NCBI RefSeq assembly: GCF_009864005.1
Contig: NZ_WEZQ01000001.1
Location: 248,001-312,000, forward strand
Direction: 5' to 3'
DNA from: Furfurilactobacillus milii
GTDB lineage: Bacteria > Bacillota > Bacilli > Lactobacillales > Lactobacillaceae
DNA: 64,000 nt
The position numbers and the translations under genes are program-made. The notes beneath the pieces are model-generated. The model made no database searches and was not told where the DNA came from. It saw only the letters and a list, made by a program, of their open reading frames with translations. Below, piece after piece: positions 54,344 through 64,000 of this stretch; position 1 is the first letter of the stretch, and every line of letters starts with the position of its first letter.

Positions 54344-54394
54344 AAAGGGCGCTACCAAATTCTGAGTTTAATCAGAACTTGGTAGCGCCCTTTT
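54344..54394. terminator. Bidirectional terminator between pbuX and guaC
   Basis: AAAGGGCGCTACCAA / TTGGTAGCGCCCTTT stem with inner TCTGA/TCAGA pairs and T on both outer sides, between convergent genes. Confidence 0.92.
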
Positions 54395-54404
54395 TGAGTT
54401 TTAA

Positions 54405-55376
54405 TTAATCGCCATTTGTAATGGTGTTGCGCACGATGACATAATCGACGGTTTTGAGTGCTGTAAGGTCACTCCCACCTGCATATGAAATAGATGATTG
54501 AAGATCTTCTGTCATTTCCGTTAATGTATCGCTGATTTCGCCACGGTAATCTACTAGGATATCTTTACCTTCAACGTTTTTATGACCACCCTTTTGGTTT
54601 TCGGATGCTGAACCGTAATATTGCTTGAAGTGGCGGTGATTGATCATAATGTCATGGCCTGGTGACTGACGATGACCGGCAAACAGTGAACCAATCATTA
54701 CCATACTGGCACCAAAGCGAATGGATTTAGCAATATCGCCATTGTGACGGATTCCGCCATCCGCAATAATTGGCTTGCGCGCAGCCTTTGCACACCAGCG
54801 AACAGCTGCCAGCTGCCAACCACCGGTACCAAAACCAGTCTTCAACTTCGTAATGCAAACTTTACCAGGGCCAACGCCAACTTTTGTTGCATCGGCGCCA
54901 GCGTCTTCAAGTTCACGTACGGCATCAGGCGTTGCCACGTTACCAGCAATCACGAATGCCTTTGGGAGGCGTTTTTTAATGTAATGGATCATTTCAATAA
55001 CGCTGTTGGCATGACCGTGAGCGACATCAATGGTAATGAAGTCTGGTGTTAACTTTTCACTGGTCAAATCATCGATAAACTGTTTTTCGTTCGGTTTTAC
55101 ACCAACACTGATTGAACTAATCAGATGTTTCTTCGCCATTTTCCGAACAAAAGGTAATCTTGTTTCTGGTTCGAAGCGGTGCATGATATAAAAATAATCA
55201 TGTTCTGCCATCCAGGTAGCTAACTGTTCATCGATGACAGTTGCCATGTTCGCTGGAACCACAGGAAGCTTGAAGTGATGACCACCAAACGTAATACTTG
55301 GATCCGCCTGAGAACGACTCTCAATCAAACATTTGTTGGGGATTAACTGAACGTCTTCATAATCAAATATTTCCAT
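54405..55376 (-). CDS. guaC: GMP reductase
   Basis: Enzyme of 323 residues that reduces GMP to IMP with NADPH, returning guanine nucleotides to the adenine branch. TIM barrel of the IMPDH/GMPR family without CBS domains. Seen: catalytic loop [11 protein letters not shown] near 172-182 (Cys), [19 protein letters not shown] near 208, [10 protein letters not shown] near 300. Length fits type 2 GuaC of Firmicutes. Own promoter TTGACA-17-TATTGT is divergent from the purA promoter. Start ATG with AAAGAGG 12 bases before. Confidence 0.95.
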   Translation of the reverse strand: MEIFDYEDVQLIPNKCLIESRSQADPSITFGGHHFKLPVVPANMATVIDEQLATWMAEHDYFYIMHRFEPETRLPFVRKMAKKHLISSISVGVKPNEKQFIDDLTSEKLTPDFITIDVAHGHANSVIEMIHYIKKRLPKAFVIAGNVATPDAVRELEDAGADATKVGVGPGKVCITKLKTGFGTGGWQLAAVRWCAKAARKPIIADGGIRHNGDIAKSIRFGASMVMIGSLFAGHRQSPGHDIMINHRHFKQYYGSASENQKGGHKNVEGKDILVDYRGEISDTLTEMTEDLQSSISYAGGSDLTALKTVDYVIVRNTITNGD

Positions 55377-55430
55377 GAAGGTGAAAACCTCTTTCTGTCA
55401 TTTATTGATTAAAGTTCGTCAACACGAGAT

Positions 55431-55459
55431 ACAATAATCGTTTTAAATCTTTCTGTCAA
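55431..55459 (-). promoter_or_regulatory. guaC promoter
   Basis: On the minus strand TTGACA (55459-55454), 17-base spacer, TATTGT (55436-55431). Strong consensus, about 55 bases before the start. Confidence 0.75.
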
Positions 55460-55520
55460 ATTAAAATTCGCTAAAACAAGAACAATAAATTTATTAATAA
55501 TTAGATTATACAGTTTTAGT

Positions 55521-55549
55521 TGATTATCCGAACTTTACCTGTTATAGTT
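55521..55549 (+). promoter_or_regulatory. purA promoter with PurBox
   Basis: TTGATT (55521-55526), 17-base spacer, TATAGT (55544-55549). The spacer contains the PurR PurBox core CCGAAC (55529-55534) in an AT-rich context; a weaker inverted GTTCGA at 55560-55565 follows. Confidence 0.65.
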
Positions 55550-55587
55550 CTCATTGTTGTTCGACAAATAAAATTTGAGGTGACATA

Positions 55588-56901
55588 ATGACAGCAGTAG
55601 TGATTGTTGGGAGTCAATGGGGCGACGAGGGTAAAGGAAAGATTACCGATTTTGTCAGTCAGCAGGCTGACGTGATTTCACGTTACCAAGGTGGCGACAA
55701 TGCGGGACACACCATTACCTTTAACGGCGAAAAGTACCAGCTACAACTATTGCCTTCAGGAATTTTTGAAAGTGATAAACAATGTTTGATTGGCAACGGT
55801 GTTGTGCTGAATCCCAAAACATTGTTAGCTGAAATTGATTACTTACATGAACGCGGCATTAGTACCGATAACTTAAGAATTTCTGATCGTGCTCACGTGA
55901 TTTTTCCATATCATATTTTGCAAGATCAATTAGAAGAAGCCAGTAAAAAAGGCAGTAAGATTGGCACGACAAATAAGGGTATTGGCCCCGCATATATGGA
56001 CAAAGCTTCACGAATTGGCATTCGAGTGGCCGATTTATTGGAACCAGAAACTTTTAAAACATTGCTCGCTCGCAATGTCATAGCTAAAAATGAGTTGTTG
56101 GCTAAATTGTATGGTGCGGAACCGATTGCGTTTGAACCATTACTAAAAGCCTATCAGGGTTATGCCGAAAGGCTCGCCAAATATGTAACTGATACTTCAA
56201 AAGTGCTTGATGATGCGCTTGCTAATGGCCAACGTTTGTTGTTTGAAGGTGCGCAAGGGGTAATGCTAGATATTGATCACGGAACTTATCCTTATGTAAC
56301 TTCATCTAATCCAGTTGCAGGCGGTGTCACTATTGGTGGTGGCATCGGACCGACTAGAATTTCAGCCGTTATTGGTGCGGCAAAGGCCTATACGTCTCGG
56401 GTTGGCGATGGTCCGTTCCCAACTGAATTACATGACGAGAAAGGTGACCACATTCGTGAAGTGGGACACGAATATGGGACCGTCACGAAACGGCCTCGCC
56501 GAATTGGTTGGCTGGATACGGTCGTTTTGCGACATGCCAAACGTGTATCCGGCTTAAACTACTTGGCGTTAAACTGTTTAGATGTTCTGACCGGTTTGCC
56601 AGAGTTAAAAATTTGTACAGCTTATGAGCTGGATGGTGAAACAATTGATCGTTATCCTGCTGGGCGGGAAGCTTTATTGCGCTGCAAACCAGTGTACGAA
56701 ACCTTGCCTGGCTGGACGGAAGATATCACAAATTGTAAAACAGTGGATGACTTACCAAAGAATGCACGCCAGTATGTGGAACGCGTCATGTCATTAACTG
56801 GTTTACCATTAGCAACTTTGTCTGTTGGACCAGATCGTAAACAGACAATGGTTTTGAAAGATGTTTGGCAAGATGATATGAAAGTTGAGGAAATGGCATG
56901 A
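55588..56901 (+). CDS. purA: Adenylosuccinate synthase
   Basis: Enzyme of 437 residues joining IMP and aspartate with GTP to give adenylosuccinate. Marks: [15 protein letters not shown] (8-22), GGDNAGHTI (36-44), NKGIGPAY near 130, TSSNPVAGG near 239, and GPTRIS near 256. The end overlaps purB (ATGA, 4 bases). Start ATG with TTTGAGGT. PurBox in the promoter suggests PurR control together with the purine riboswitch operon upstream. Confidence 0.97.
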   Translation: MTAVVIVGSQWGDEGKGKITDFVSQQADVISRYQGGDNAGHTITFNGEKYQLQLLPSGIFESDKQCLIGNGVVLNPKTLLAEIDYLHERGISTDNLRISDRAHVIFPYHILQDQLEEASKKGSKIGTTNKGIGPAYMDKASRIGIRVADLLEPETFKTLLARNVIAKNELLAKLYGAEPIAFEPLLKAYQGYAERLAKYVTDTSKVLDDALANGQRLLFEGAQGVMLDIDHGTYPYVTSSNPVAGGVTIGGGIGPTRISAVIGAAKAYTSRVGDGPFPTELHDEKGDHIREVGHEYGTVTKRPRRIGWLDTVVLRHAKRVSGLNYLALNCLDVLTGLPELKICTAYELDGETIDRYPAGREALLRCKPVYETLPGWTEDITNCKTVDDLPKNARQYVERVMSLTGLPLATLSVGPDRKQTMVLKDVWQDDMKVEEMA

Positions 56902-58193
56902 TTGATCGCTACGTGCGACCGGAAATGGGCCAAATTTGGTCACAGAAAAATAAGTTGCAACAATGGCTAAAGGTCGAAGTGGCAGCGTGTCAGGCGTGGG
57001 CAAACTTAGGCAAGATCCCACAGGCGGATGTTGATGCCTTACGTGAGCATGCCGTCATAAACGTTGATCGAATGCAGGAAATTGAAGCAGAAACCCATCA
57101 TGATGTGGTGGCATTCACACGCATGTTATCCGAATCGCTGGGCGATGAACGAAAGTGGGTTCATTATGGCCTGACGAGCACGGATGTTGTGGATACGGCT
57201 CAGGAATTGCAATTAAAAGCCGCTAATGGCCTATTGATGACAGATATGCAAACATTAAGAGACACATTGATCAAGCAGGCAAAACGTTATCGCCACACGG
57301 TAATGATGGGACGCACACACGGCATTCAGGCGGAACCGATGTCGTTTGGCGTTAAATTAGCACGGTGGGTAGATGAAATTAATCGTGACATCACGCGCTT
57401 ACAAGCAGTGACTGATGAAATGGCTGTGGGTGAGTTAAGTGGTGCAGTGGGCACTTTTGCAAATATTCCCCCACAAGTGGAACAGGACGTTTGTGATCAA
57501 CTTGGACTGCGCCCGCAACCAGTGACCAGTCAGGTGTTGCCACGGGATCTTCACGCACACTATTTGAGCGTATTAGCACTCATTGCGACTAGCTTAGAAA
57601 ACTTTGCAACGGAAATTCGCGGTTTACAGCGAACGGAAATTGGTGAGGTGGCTGAGCCGTTTTCCGTTGGGCAAAAAGGTTCTTCAGCGATGCCTCATAA
57701 ACATAATCCAATTGGCTCAGAAAACATTACGGGTTTGGCTCGGGTAATTCGTGGACATATGATTACGGCTTTTGAAGATGTATCTTTGTGGCACGAGCGC
57801 GACATTTCGCACTCTTCCGCCGAACGAATCATTTTGCCGGACACGACTGAGCTGTTAGATTATATGCTGCATCGTTTTAATCGCATCATGAAAAATTTGG
57901 TCGTCAATGAGGACCGGATGATTCACAACATTGAATCCAGTGGTGGCCTGGTGTTCAGTCAACAATTGCTACTAGCCTTAATTGACAAGGACATCAGTCG
58001 TGAAACAGCTTACGATCATGTGCAACAGTTGGCGCAACAGGCAATGACCACCGATAAAACATTTCAACAACTGGCGATGGCCAGTACCTTTGTCAACCAA
58101 TACTTGACGCCGGATGAAGTGACTGCTGTGTTTGATGTGCAACGTCACTTGCGGTATGTTGATGAGATTTTCAAACGTGTTGGCATCGAGTAA
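56898..58193 (+). CDS. purB: Adenylosuccinate lyase
   Basis: Enzyme of 431 residues acting twice in purine synthesis (SAICAR to AICAR; adenylosuccinate to AMP plus fumarate). Fumarase/aspartase-family marks: [14 protein letters not shown] near 67 (His general acid region), [15 protein letters not shown] near 136, and the signature [16 protein letters not shown] near 261-276. Overlaps purA by 4 bases, so coupled translation. Terminator follows at 58241. Confidence 0.97.
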   Translation: MIDRYVRPEMGQIWSQKNKLQQWLKVEVAACQAWANLGKIPQADVDALREHAVINVDRMQEIEAETHHDVVAFTRMLSESLGDERKWVHYGLTSTDVVDTAQELQLKAANGLLMTDMQTLRDTLIKQAKRYRHTVMMGRTHGIQAEPMSFGVKLARWVDEINRDITRLQAVTDEMAVGELSGAVGTFANIPPQVEQDVCDQLGLRPQPVTSQVLPRDLHAHYLSVLALIATSLENFATEIRGLQRTEIGEVAEPFSVGQKGSSAMPHKHNPIGSENITGLARVIRGHMITAFEDVSLWHERDISHSSAERIILPDTTELLDYMLHRFNRIMKNLVVNEDRMIHNIESSGGLVFSQQLLLALIDKDISRETAYDHVQQLAQQAMTTDKTFQQLAMASTFVNQYLTPDEVTAVFDVQRHLRYVDEIFKRVGIE

Positions 58194-58240
58194 GCGCTGC
58201 GTTCCGCTGTGCTTGCGGACATCCTGAAATTAATAAAAGC

Positions 58241-58295
58241 AGTCCGATTACGAGCCCACTCACCATTGAGTTGGCCCATAATCGGACTTTTTTTA
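58241..58295 (+). terminator. Terminator after purB
   Basis: AGTCCGATTA / TAATCGGACT outer stem with inner GCC-CACTCA / TGAGTTGGC pairing, then seven T. It also lies just after the convergent peptidase gene. Confidence 0.92.
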
Positions 58296-58304
58296 AAATA
58301 AGCA

Positions 58305-59456
58305 CTAGTCATCCGCTTTATTTAAAAAGTGCTTCGCTAATTCACGATACACATCGATACTTTGCAAATAGGCACGTTTGGAGACATATTCGTTTGGCTG
58401 ATGGGCCTGCTGCGTGATTCCTGGTCCATAAACAATGATGGGGAAATGAGTCTTGGCCTTGACGAACTCTGAGGAGTCGGTTGTGCCGACCATGCCGATT
58501 ACCTGCGGTGCTTTTTCAGTAATTTCTTGAGCAATATCAACGGTTTGGTGGACTAAAAGTGAGTTTTTATCACTTACAACTGGTATCTTGTTGAAGTTAA
58601 TGGTGAGGGCAAGATTCATTAATGGCGCTTCATTTAACCGGTTAACAACGTTAGTTAAGAGATCAATAAAAGCAGCGTTATCGAACTCTGGGATAGTCCG
58701 GGCGTTGCCTTGTAATTCGGCGTGGTTGGGGATGGTGTTAACTTGATCGCCGGCGTGGAAAGTGGTCACACTATTGTGAAATTTACCTAAAATAGGACTT
58801 TCTTCTTGGTGCGATTGCAAGGCTTGCTGTAACGCATTGTAAAAGGTAACCAAGTTGTCCAGTGCGTTAACGCCTAAATCAGGCATCGAACTATGGGAGG
58901 TCTTACCGGTAGATACGACTGTGTAGTCAATTGATCCCTGATTAGCGTACCAAACGTCCTGGGAAGAGGGTTCACTAATCACTAATCCGGACAGATCATC
59001 TGCGTAGCCTAGTTCGGTCAGTTGTTGAGCACCGTATTCACCAACTTCCTCGCCAACCGTGAATAGCAGTCGCACTTGCCCATTTAGTTTGGTGTGTGCA
59101 TCGGCTAATTCGGCTAGCGCAATTGCTTGTGCTGCGACGCCCGCTTTCTGGTCAGCTGTGCCGCGGCCAACGAGATAATCGCCCACAGCAGTTAGTGCAA
59201 ACGGAGATGATTGCCATTCCTTTTCATTAGCAGTCACGACGTCCATGTGGCCCGAAAACCCGAGTACTGGTGTATTTTTATCGCCGTAACTCGCAATCAA
59301 ATTTGAACGGTCGTTACCATAATCGATTAAGTGCGCAGTAATGCCGTGACCCTTTAGAAAAGATTGTAGGATAAGCGCTACTTCACGTTCGCGACCATTC
59401 ACTGATGGTACGCCAATAAGGTCGGACAGTAGCTGCAATTGTTCTCCTTGCTTCAT
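58305..59456 (-). CDS. M20-family peptidase/deacylase (ArgE/DapE type)
   Basis: Metallo-enzyme of 383 residues. Di-zinc motifs: GHMDVV near 69 (His, Asp), GTADQKAG near 100, GEEVGEYGAQ near 133 (Glu-Glu), QAHQPNE near 358 (His). A lid/dimer domain covers about 175-290. Family substrates are acetyl-ornithine, succinyl-DAP or dipeptides; no arg or lysine gene is near, so the substrate is open. Start ATG with AAGGAGGAAG 5-9 bases before. Confidence 0.88.
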   Translation of the reverse strand: MKQGEQLQLLSDLIGVPSVNGREREVALILQSFLKGHGITAHLIDYGNDRSNLIASYGDKNTPVLGFSGHMDVVTANEKEWQSSPFALTAVGDYLVGRGTADQKAGVAAQAIALAELADAHTKLNGQVRLLFTVGEEVGEYGAQQLTELGYADDLSGLVISEPSSQDVWYANQGSIDYTVVSTGKTSHSSMPDLGVNALDNLVTFYNALQQALQSHQEESPILGKFHNSVTTFHAGDQVNTIPNHAELQGNARTIPEFDNAAFIDLLTNVVNRLNEAPLMNLALTINFNKIPVVSDKNSLLVHQTVDIAQEITEKAPQVIGMVGTTDSSEFVKAKTHFPIIVYGPGITQQAHQPNEYVSKRAYLQSIDVYRELAKHFLNKADD

Positions 59457-59858
59457 ATTGCTTCCTCCTTACACTCAGTCAGGGCGGTGATTGGATCTGT
59501 TTGGTAACAGCGTAAGTTGGGAAGACAAAACGGTCAATTCTTTGATACCGAATGGCATCGATTTTTGTAATTGGCGGGATTAAATAAGCATGGTTTAACA
59601 AACAAAGGCTTGCAATTGCTATTTCAAACACTATAATAATATTGTTAATTACTTAAACACAAATAGTAATTTATCGTTTTACTAAACTTGGAAATTATTA
59701 AAAAGTCAGTTTAAAATAGTTTCCATAAGAAACAGTAAGTGATATACTCACTCTGCTTCGTGCGAAAAATAGATTGTTACGGACGAAATAGCAGATATAA
59801 CGTCAATTGATAAAAATGAATTAATTTACAGTTATTTTGAGTAAATTAAGTTAGAGAA

Positions 59859-59881
59859 TACGCCTTTCTTTGGCGTATAAT
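59859..59881 (+). promoter_or_regulatory. Promoter with inverted repeat before the ABC exporter
   Basis: TACGCC (59859-59864) and GGCGTA (59872-59877), 7 bases between, overlap the -10 TATAAT (59876-59881); the best -35 is TTAGAG (59851-59856, 19-base gap). A repressor site is likely. In the rest of the 490-base gap (59457-59946) I see only AT-rich sequence with a weak AGTGA-TATAC-TCACT symmetry near 59730-59750. Confidence 0.5.
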
Positions 59882-59946
59882 AGCTAGGTTTATTTTGTGT
59901 CAATCATCGTCACATCTTTGCTTACGAACGAGGAGGAACGTGCCAA

Positions 59947-61680
59947 ATGCTAAAAATAGCTAGGGGCCGAATTTCATTATGGGCGGTACTCGGGGCCGTA
60001 TTTTTTATGATTATTCAGGTCATAGCCAACCTAAACTTGCCCAGTTTAACATCAGACATTGTGAATAACGGGGTGGCAAAGGGTGACATTAGTTACATAT
60101 GGAAAATCGGTTTTGAAATGATCGGTTTTTCGTTACTGTCAGTGGCGGCCGCAGTGTTGAACGTGTTGTTAGCAGCGCGTTCTTCACAAAAGTTAGGTCA
60201 AAACTTACGGAGTGACATCTATAGCAAAGTAATGAACTTTGCCAATGATGAGTTTAATAAGGTAGAAACTTCATCATTGATCACACGAACAACCAACGAT
60301 GTGGTCCAGATTCAAAACGTTGCCATGATTGCTTTACGAATGATGATTATGGCACCGATTATGCTGATTGGTGCGAGTTTCTTGGCCTATAACAAGAGCC
60401 ACCAGTTGTCATGGATTTTCGTGGTGTCGATTCCTGTCTTACTAATTTGTATTGGTTTGATTATGGGCTTAGCGATTCCGCGGTTCCGTGCTATGCAAAC
60501 GAAGACGGACCGTTTGAACCTGGTCTTTCGTGAAGGTCTAACTGGTGTTCGCGTTATTCGGGCTTTCCGTCAGGATCAGTTTGAACAGGATCGTTTTGAA
60601 GCAGCCAACCAGGACTACACGGACAATTCGATTAAGGTTAATACGATCGTGGCGTTTGCCTATCCTGTGATGACGCTGATTATGAGCGCGACAAACGTTG
60701 CCATTGTTTGGTTCGGTGGCAAGCTGATCAGTTCGCAGGCGATGCAAGTCGGGAACATGATTGCCTTCATGACATATGCTATGCAAGTCTTGATGAGCTT
60801 CATGATGCTCGCAATGGTCATGGCCTTTCTGCCTCGTGCGGCCGCTTCGGCAACGCGGATTCAGGAAGTCTTATCACTGGATTCTAGCATTAAGGATCCA
60901 GAACACCCCACTACGCCAGCAACTGGTGAAGCCAAACAACTGGCATTTGATAACGTTGAATTCCGTTACCGCCACGCCGAACAGCCTGCTTTAAGCGGCA
61001 TTGACTTTAGTGCTAAGGCTGGCCAAACGGTGGCCATCATCGGTGGTACCGGTTCTGGTAAAACAACGCTGGTTAACCTAATTCCTCGTTTCTTTGATGT
61101 TGAAAAAGGGAGCGTCAATGTGAATGGCGTTGATGTGCGTCAACAAGACGTTAAGACACTTCATGGTGAAGTCGCGATGGTGCCACAAAAGGCAACATTG
61201 TTTACTGGTACTATTCGCGACAACATGAAGTTTGGTAAAGAGGACGCGACAGATGATGAAATCTGGCAAGCGTTAGATATTGCCCAATCAACCGACTTCG
61301 TTAAAGAGGAGGGTGGCTTGGACGCCCATGTTGAACAAGGTGGTGCAAACTTCTCTGGTGGTCAACGTCAACGGTTAGCCATTGCCCGTGCATTAGTGAA
61401 GGACGCCAGCACCTATGTGTTTGATGATTCCTTCTCCGCTTTGGACTTTAAGACTGATGCTAAATTGCGTGGTCAACTGCGTCAGGACAAACGGATTCAA
61501 CAGAGTATTGTTGTGATTGTTGCACAACGAATTGCCACAGTGGCTGATGCAGACTTGATTCTAGTGCTTGATAACGGGAAGCTAGTCGGTAAGGGCACAC
61601 ACGAAGAATTGCGACAGTCCAACAAAGTTTATCAAGAAATTATGCGGTCTCAGTTACGTGAAGGGGAGGCGGGTCTGTAA
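59947..61680 (+). CDS. Heterodimeric ABC exporter subunit, LmrC-like
   Basis: Half-transporter of 577 residues: six membrane spans (1-320) and an ATPase domain. Walker A GGTGSGKTT near 360, signature FSGGQRQRLAIARAL near 463, Walker B TYVFDDSFSALD near 486. The catalytic Glu after Walker B is Asp here (DD instead of DE), the degenerate site of LmrC/BmrC-type subunits. It forms a heterodimer with the next gene product (TAATG overlap at 61680). Substrates are probably lipophilic drugs or lipids. Start ATG with GAGGAGG about 8 bases upstream. Confidence 0.92.
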   Translation: MLKIARGRISLWAVLGAVFFMIIQVIANLNLPSLTSDIVNNGVAKGDISYIWKIGFEMIGFSLLSVAAAVLNVLLAARSSQKLGQNLRSDIYSKVMNFANDEFNKVETSSLITRTTNDVVQIQNVAMIALRMMIMAPIMLIGASFLAYNKSHQLSWIFVVSIPVLLICIGLIMGLAIPRFRAMQTKTDRLNLVFREGLTGVRVIRAFRQDQFEQDRFEAANQDYTDNSIKVNTIVAFAYPVMTLIMSATNVAIVWFGGKLISSQAMQVGNMIAFMTYAMQVLMSFMMLAMVMAFLPRAAASATRIQEVLSLDSSIKDPEHPTTPATGEAKQLAFDNVEFRYRHAEQPALSGIDFSAKAGQTVAIIGGTGSGKTTLVNLIPRFFDVEKGSVNVNGVDVRQQDVKTLHGEVAMVPQKATLFTGTIRDNMKFGKEDATDDEIWQALDIAQSTDFVKEEGGLDAHVEQGGANFSGGQRQRLAIARALVKDASTYVFDDSFSALDFKTDAKLRGQLRQDKRIQQSIVVIVAQRIATVADADLILVLDNGKLVGKGTHEELRQSNKVYQEIMRSQLREGEAGL

Positions 61681-63584
61681 TGAGTGATAATGCAAAGAAA
61701 ACACAGACACCACGACCAACTGGCGGTCACGGACACGGTCCGGGATCAGGCCCTGGTTTAGTTGAAAAGCCTAACAACTTCTTCGGCACGTTTATTCGAT
61801 TAATGAAATACATGTCAGATCGTTGGTTTGGCATGATTATGGTGCTCGTTTTCGCCATCACGGCGGTTGTGTTCCAAATTCGTACACCAAAGATTTTGGG
61901 TCAAGCAACAACCGAAATTTACAAAGGAATTATGACGGGTGTCGCGCATCAAAAGGCCGGCATCGCCATGAGTCACTACCCAATCAACTTCGAAAAAGTC
62001 TTTAATATTATCGTTGTTGTTTTGATTATGTATTTGGCTTCTGCCTTGTTCAACTTCCTGCAACAGTACATTATGACGCGGATCTCTCAGCAGACTGTGT
62101 ACAAATTACGGCGTGAGTTTAAAGGCAAGATGCGTTTAGTGCCGATCAAGTATTACGACACGCATAACAACGGGGACATTATGAGTCGTGCGGTCAACGA
62201 TATGGATAATATCGCCAGCACGCTGCAACAGAGTCTGACGCAAGCGATTACCAGTTTGGTCACGTTTGTCGGCACCTTGTGGATGATGTTAACAATTAGT
62301 TGGCAATTAACGCTGATCGCATTGGTAACCATTCCGCTCAGTTTAGTCGTTGTTGGGGTTTTGGCACCGAAGTCACAACGCTACTTTGGTCAGCAGCAAA
62401 AAAGCCTTGGGTTGATCAACAACCAAGTTGAAGAAAACTACTCAGGTCACGAGGTGGTTAAGAGCTTCAATAAGGAAGACGATGCCATCAAGGACTTCGA
62501 AACGCAGAATGAAACGTATTATAAAGCGGCTTGGAAAGCGCAGTTTATTTCCGGAATTATCATGCAGCTGATGATGTTCTTGAACAACATTGGTTACGTG
62601 TTTGTGGCGATTGTTGGTGGGATTCAAGTTGCTAATGGGAATGTCACCCTTGGTAACGTACAGGCCTTCCTTCAATACACGCAGCAATTCTCACAACCAA
62701 TTTCGCAGTTGGCAAACTTACTGAATACGATTCAATCAACGATTGCGTCAGCTGAACGGGTCTTTGATGTGCTTGAGGAAGAAGAAATGAAGCAAACACA
62801 GTCAAACTTGCCTGCGCAGCCTGATGATCCAAACTTGCTGACACTGGATCACGTGCAGTTTGGTTACGATGACGAACTGTTGATGACTGATTACAACTTA
62901 GCTGTTAAGAAGGGTCAACAGGTTGCCATTGTTGGGCCAACCGGTGCTGGGAAGACAACCATTATCAACCTATTGGAACGCTTTTATGACGTTAAGGGTG
63001 GCTCGATTCGTTTGAACGGTACGGATACCCGTGACCTTCAACGTGAAGACTTGCGCTCACACTTTGCGATGGTGCTTCAAGATACTTGGTTGTTTACTGG
63101 CACAATCTGGGATAACTTGAAATACGGGCGTGAAAACGCCACGGACGATGAGATTATGGCTGCCTCTAAGGCCGCTCACGTCGATGAATTTGTTCGTAAG
63201 TTGCCAGAAGGGTACAAAACTGTATTGAATGAGGAAGCGTCGAACATTTCCCAGGGACAACGTCAATTATTAACGATTGCCCGGGCATTTGTAGCGGATC
63301 CCGAAATTCTGATTCTTGATGAAGCGACGAGTTCCGTTGATACGCGGACTGAAGTTCAAATTCAGCATGCCATGGAACAGTTACTTCAAAATCGAACGAG
63401 TTTCGTTGTTGCGCACCGGTTATCTACAATTAGAAACGCCGATAACATCATTGTTATGAATCATGGTTCTGTTGTTGAAACAGGTAACCATGATGCATTG
63501 ATGGCGGCTAACGGATTTTACGCTGACCTCTACAATAGTCAGTTTGCCGGCAACATCAGCATGAGTGAAGGGGAGGAATCGTAA
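61680..63584 (+). CDS. Heterodimeric ABC exporter subunit, LmrD-like
   Basis: Half-transporter of 634 residues. A Gly/His/Pro-rich N-terminal stretch (GGHGHGPGSGPG, about 15-26) precedes six membrane spans and the ATPase: Walker A GPTGAGKTT near 419, signature ISQGQRQLLTIARAF near 521, canonical Walker B ILILDEATSSVD near 544. The LSGGQ-equivalent is SQGQ, degenerate, so with the partner's FSGGQ one site is catalytic and one is not. Overlaps the previous gene and the next (TAATG), giving a three-gene unit. Confidence 0.92.
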   Translation: MSDNAKKTQTPRPTGGHGHGPGSGPGLVEKPNNFFGTFIRLMKYMSDRWFGMIMVLVFAITAVVFQIRTPKILGQATTEIYKGIMTGVAHQKAGIAMSHYPINFEKVFNIIVVVLIMYLASALFNFLQQYIMTRISQQTVYKLRREFKGKMRLVPIKYYDTHNNGDIMSRAVNDMDNIASTLQQSLTQAITSLVTFVGTLWMMLTISWQLTLIALVTIPLSLVVVGVLAPKSQRYFGQQQKSLGLINNQVEENYSGHEVVKSFNKEDDAIKDFETQNETYYKAAWKAQFISGIIMQLMMFLNNIGYVFVAIVGGIQVANGNVTLGNVQAFLQYTQQFSQPISQLANLLNTIQSTIASAERVFDVLEEEEMKQTQSNLPAQPDDPNLLTLDHVQFGYDDELLMTDYNLAVKKGQQVAIVGPTGAGKTTIINLLERFYDVKGGSIRLNGTDTRDLQREDLRSHFAMVLQDTWLFTGTIWDNLKYGRENATDDEIMAASKAAHVDEFVRKLPEGYKTVLNEEASNISQGQRQLLTIARAFVADPEILILDEATSSVDTRTEVQIQHAMEQLLQNRTSFVVAHRLSTIRNADNIIVMNHGSVVETGNHDALMAANGFYADLYNSQFAGNISMSEGEES

Positions 63585-64000
63585 TGCAACGAAAGACAAT
63601 ATTAGGCATTGTTGCTGCGGCTTCCGTCCTCGCCTTGGCTGGTTGTGGGCGCGCGTCACTGACAACTACGAATGAAACGTATCATCAGGACGGCATGGTT
63701 GCCGCGGTGAAAGGACACACCAACGCTAATAAGGTGACCTATCAAGTTGATGACCACACAAAAGAATCATTAACTGTGCATAATGGGACGTTTGTCATTC
63801 AGGTACCCACAACGACCAAACGCCAGTCCGTTAAGTTGACCGCTAATGGTTCGCGTAAAACAATCCACGTTTCAGCGGCTAAGGTTTTGACTGATTATCA
63901 AACCTTGCAAAAGTCGTTCAATCAGGCGCTAACGGGTTCTAAATTAAGCAAAGCTGATCAGGGCAAGGCAATGGCACTGCAAAAGGCTGCGGCAAGTTTG
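63584..64000 (+). CDS. Lipoprotein, 3' end outside window
   Basis: ATG 63584 overlaps the LmrD-type stop (TAATG) and follows GGGGAGG. The visible 139 codons begin with a signal peptide and lipobox LALAGC (Cys near 23), then a domain of beta-strand-like Thr/Val repeats (VTYQVDDHTKESLTVHNG) and a Lys/Ala helical end. It reads off the right edge. Coupled to the exporter, it may be a surface substrate-binding or assembly factor. Family not recognised. Confidence 0.75.
   Translation, partial: MQRKTILGIVAAASVLALAGCGRASLTTTNETYHQDGMVAAVKGHTNANKVTYQVDDHTKESLTVHNGTFVIQVPTTTKRQSVKLTANGSRKTIHVSAAKVLTDYQTLQKSFNQALTGSKLSKADQGKAMALQKAAASL

Overview
The window reads as chromosomal DNA of a low-to-mid GC Gram-positive bacterium of the family Lactobacillaceae. 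The basis is gene content and style: strong AGGAGG ribosome sites, a LmrCD-type heterodimeric exporter, a Lactobacillus-type surface adhesin, a holin-like type I toxin, a purine-riboswitch xpt-pbuX operon, htrA followed by rlmH, and many GTG/TTG starts. The genus cannot be fixed from the window alone. No rRNA, tRNA, CRISPR array, prophage or insertion sequence was seen.

Layout. 1-5.0 kb: redox and stress genes (end of an old-yellow-enzyme gene, glucose dehydrogenase plus glucose uptake protein, an HxlR regulator divergent from a dehydrogenase and a fused double ABM monooxygenase). 5.1-7.8 kb: htrA under a CiaR-type direct repeat, a 0.9 kb gene-free block packed with DnaA boxes, then rlmH. 7.9-13.7 kb: an accessory block after rlmH (pyrimidine-dimer glycosylase, DUF3841, an unknown 520-residue protein, an ImmA/IrrE-DUF4411 toxin-antitoxin-like pair with a frameshifted toxin, a DUF2075 P-loop protein). 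13.9-25.1 kb: EF-G-like ribosome-protection GTPase, yaaA, a HigBA-type pair, a choloylglycine-hydrolase-family gene with a MerR regulator divergent from a quinone-oxidoreductase gene, an MFS exporter, an amino-acid antiporter and a methyltransferase. 25.2-32.7 kb: a type I toxin/antisense-RNA locus, an ABC-2 exporter, an ArsR-type regulator, a broken acetyltransferase, TetR and MerR regulators with clear operators, and a MazEF-like pair whose toxin carries a stop codon.

32.9-39.4 kb is one envelope-related cluster: GT-C-like membrane protein, two-component system, DedA protein, a group 2 glycosyltransferase broken by an in-frame TGA, and a PAP2 phosphatase. 39.8-44.8 kb holds a surface adhesin of about 1,670 codons with eleven ~105-residue repeats, split by a frameshift. 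45.1-51.4 kb has a serine hydrolase, a membrane glycerophosphodiesterase, an EamA transporter and a metallo-hydrolase. 52.1-58.2 kb is purine metabolism: guanine-type riboswitch, xpt, pbuX, guaC (opposite strand) and purA-purB. The right end holds a peptidase and an LmrCD-type exporter with a lipoprotein gene running off the edge.

Two themes cross the window. First, at least five accessory genes are disrupted by a single frameshift or stop (DUF4411 toxin, GNAT, MazF-like toxin, glycosyltransferase, adhesin), while housekeeping genes are intact. Second, regulatory DNA is unusually readable: two MerR promoters with 19-bp spacers and central palindromes, a TetR operator, a PurBox, a riboswitch, a CiaR-type box, and DnaA-box clustering that suggests a DnaA-binding locus or origin-like element between htrA and rlmH.
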